Shown piece by piece: positions 6,192 to 7,781 of a DNA stretch of 7,781 nucleotides. How positions within the stretch are numbered: position 1 is the stretch's first letter; each line of letters starts with the position of its first letter. The DNA is from Alphaproteobacteria bacterium (lineage in GTDB: Bacteria > Pseudomonadota > Alphaproteobacteria > M2410), in contig JAJFIN010000388.1 in the NCBI GenBank assembly GCA_021774955.1, positions 1-7,781 on the forward strand, given 5' to 3'. The notes beneath the pieces are model-generated. The model searched no databases. It saw nothing but the letters and a program-made list of their open reading frames with translations, and was not told where the DNA came from. The translations under genes and the position numbers were made by a program.

Positions 6192-7532
6192 TTAAGCCGC
6201 TTCTTCGGCTTTGCGCTTTTGCGCCGCTTGGCTCAGTAACCTCGACGTACACGCCACATTAGGCCGCGCCAAGAGGCGTTCTTTCAGCGCCCGTTCGGCA
6301 TCGAGATAACGCCCTGTTTTCATCAGCGCATCAATCCAACTTTGCACAAAGAGATCCCGTTGAGCATGGCTGCCCCCGATGCGGTGAAGACCGATCAACG
6401 GATAATCGACGATTTCCAACATGCGCCCATGATCGCCACGCGCATATGAAGCTATGCCCCGTGCCAGCGGCAATGCCACATCACCCCAAACAGATGCCAA
6501 CGCACCGTCAAGTTGGGAGGCATAGCACTCCATCGATTTCAGGAATTCATCCGCATATTGACCATATCCCGCGCGCGACAGGGCAAAAATATAATGAAGG
6601 TCGTGGAACGGCTGAATATGTTCAAATTCGCGCTCAGCAACTTTTTGCGCAACCGCCTGCCAGCGCTCGCCGACATCGACCCCGCGCAATTCCATTCGCC
6701 ACAGGGCAGAAACCGCACCAATCTGTTCCTGGCCAAATTCCGGCCATTCGCCCCACAAATGATTATCAAATATATCAAGCACCGCTTGATGATTGTCACG
6801 ATCAAGCTCAAACAGACCGACATGCCACCAATTATGCTCACGAATAAAAACGCTGCCGGTTTCCCAGGTGTCGGCAAGCCCCATCAACCATTCAACACCC
6901 TCATCGAGACGGCCTTGTGTTTCCATGACATGGGCGACCGCATGATGGGCCCAGCGATCTTCACGTTCGCGTCTCACGGCTTCTAGGCCCGCTTCTTCGG
7001 CTTCTCGCAGGCGATGCGATTGTTCAAGCGCGAAAGCGCGAAGTCCAAACCAATAGGGCGTGTCTTCATGGGCCGGGCGAATGGCATCCGCGGCCGACAA
7101 CATGCCCTCGGCATCACCCAAATTAAAGGCATGGTATTGTGCCCATTTGGCGGCAGAAATATCGCTCGGCCAACCCTTCACGATCTCTTTCAGAAGCGCC
7201 GAGGTTTTGAGCGTATCGCGCCGATGCCAACAATCGACAGCCTCAACAAACAGGCGCTCGCGTTCAGAAATAGTGTCGAGATTTTGTTTGGCGCGCGCCA
7301 TGTAAGGCGCTGCCAAGCGATAACCTTCTGCGGCCTCGACGGCGATATGAACGGCCGCGCATTGCGCATTCAAATAGGCGCAATCCGGATCAACATTGGT
7401 CACCTTCAATATGTCCGCCAGGTTCGCGCTGTAGGAAAGGTGGTCCCACACAAAGCGGTCAAAAATATCGACCGCATCGCGGCTATCGGTGGTGAGGACA
7501 TTATCGAATGTGTCTAAAATCATACGCACCAT
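6192..7532 (-). CDS. TTC38-like tetratricopeptide repeat protein
   Basis: 446 residues from the ATG at 7532; a GTG at 7544 and an ATG at 7523 are alternative starts, and a GGGG about 10 bases before 7532 favours the middle one. The protein is mostly paired amphipathic helices typical of TPR folds and has no signal peptide or membrane helix, so it is probably cytoplasmic. It carries histidine-rich motifs I associate with the TTC38/StaR-like TPR family: WAHHAVAHVMETQGR (194-208), HNWWHVGLFELD (233-244), FHDLHYIF (309-316) and GGSHAQRD (386-393). Such motifs go beyond a plain TPR scaffold and hint at a buried functional site, but the biochemical role is unknown. The C-terminus is basic then acidic (QKRKAEEAA). 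It lies downstream of the BI-1 gene on the same strand, but a terminator separates them, so it probably has its own promoter. Confidence 0.82.
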   Translation of the reverse strand: MVRMILDTFDNVLTTDSRDAVDIFDRFVWDHLSYSANLADILKVTNVDPDCAYLNAQCAAVHIAVEAAEGYRLAAPYMARAKQNLDTISERERLFVEAVDCWHRRDTLKTSALLKEIVKGWPSDISAAKWAQYHAFNLGDAEGMLSAADAIRPAHEDTPYWFGLRAFALEQSHRLREAEEAGLEAVRREREDRWAHHAVAHVMETQGRLDEGVEWLMGLADTWETGSVFIREHNWWHVGLFELDRDNHQAVLDIFDNHLWGEWPEFGQEQIGAVSALWRMELRGVDVGERWQAVAQKVAEREFEHIQPFHDLHYIFALSRAGYGQYADEFLKSMECYASQLDGALASVWGDVALPLARGIASYARGDHGRMLEIVDYPLIGLHRIGGSHAQRDLFVQSWIDALMKTGRYLDAERALKERLLARPNVACTSRLLSQAAQKRKAEEAA

Positions 7533-7675
7533 ATAACAATGCACCCCATCACTGCCTAGCCGAGATGCATGAACTTTATTTCACTATCTGGTGATGAGCC
7601 CCAAAACCCATATCTACCCCCAGAATCAAAACCCCCGGACCGAAATCCGGGGGGATTTAAATAACCAGCACCAAT
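7533..7675. other. Intergenic region between the BI-1 and TPR genes
   Basis: 143 bp containing the BI-1 terminator (7632-7653) and, to its left, about 100 bp that should hold the TPR gene promoter. I saw no convincing -35/-10 pair in those 100 bp. Confidence 0.55.
7627..7653 (-). terminator. Intrinsic terminator of the BI-1 family gene
   Basis: TCCGGGGG (7646-7653) and CCCCCGGA (7632-7639) form a perfect 8-bp GC-rich stem with a six-base loop. Read on the minus strand the stem is followed directly by TTTTGATT, and it lies 22 bases after the BI-1 stop codon, the classic layout of a Rho-independent terminator. Confidence 0.86.
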
Positions 7676-7781
7676 CTAATCGCGGCTGCCGAAAATCCGT
7701 AAAAGCATCAAAAACAGATTGATAAAATCGAGATAAAGTTTGAGCGCGCCCATAATGGCGGTCTTTTCAGCAACCTCACCC
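7676..7781 (-). CDS. BAX inhibitor-1 (BI-1/YccA) family membrane protein, C-terminal fragment
   Basis: Only the last 34 codons and stop are present; the gene enters from the right edge. The visible end (GEVAEKTAIMGALKLYLD then FINLFLMLLRIFGSRD) contains A-L-x-L-Y-L-D-F-I-N-L-F-L-x-L-L-R, the highly conserved final helix of the BI-1/YccA family (Pfam Bax1-I), seven-helix inner-membrane proteins. Eukaryotic relatives modulate ER calcium leak; bacterial YbhL/YccA-type members are proposed calcium-leak or protease-regulating proteins. The aspartate in the last helix (in LYLDF) is a conserved feature. An intrinsic terminator follows the TAG. Family assignment is confident despite the short fragment; the specific paralogue cannot be decided. 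Confidence 0.9.
   Translation of the reverse strand, partial: GEVAEKTAIMGALKLYLDFINLFLMLLRIFGSRD

Noticed and set aside
1..7781. CRISPR arrays, tRNA/rRNA genes, insertion sequences, toxin-antitoxin or defence islands
   Set aside because: I looked for regular repeats, cloverleaf-like structures, transposase motifs and typical defence domains and found none.

Overview
The window looks like part of an alphaproteobacterial chromosome. The main support is a DUF2794 protein, a small family largely confined to Alphaproteobacteria, along with moderate GC content and mostly Shine-Dalgarno-led genes. No mobile element, phage gene, CRISPR array, rRNA or tRNA was recognised. I did not find a clearly new multi-gene system. 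The most distinctive locus is a Gld-type ABC transporter operon.

Left part (1-3802, minus strand, transcribed right to left): a tightly packed operon encodes a GldA-like ABC ATPase, a GldF-like ABC-2 membrane subunit, a GldG-like auxiliary protein (DUF7088/ABC_transp_aux type), and the first 36 residues of a membrane-anchored protein that by position should be a DUF4340 protein. Each gene overlaps the next by 1-4 bases, so translation is probably coupled. The ATPase would drive the six-helix permease, while GldG and the DUF4340-type protein place large extracytoplasmic domains next to it. The substrate is unknown.

Middle (3803-5799, plus strand): a 254-bp divergent intergenic region is followed by a TDT/SLAC1/TehA-type channel or transporter with an FP-containing WWAYTFP motif. 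A 381-bp gene-free stretch comes next, with two adjacent predicted hairpins (one G-rich) and a 15-bp palindrome. It leads into the DUF2794 gene.

Right part (5800-7781): a 392-bp stretch without a convincing gene separates DUF2794 from two minus-strand genes. These are a TTC38-like tetratricopeptide protein and the last 34 codons of a BAX inhibitor-1 (YccA-type) membrane protein. A strong intrinsic terminator follows the BI-1 gene, so the TPR gene is probably transcribed separately. Nothing in the sequence ties the middle and right genes functionally to the ABC operon.
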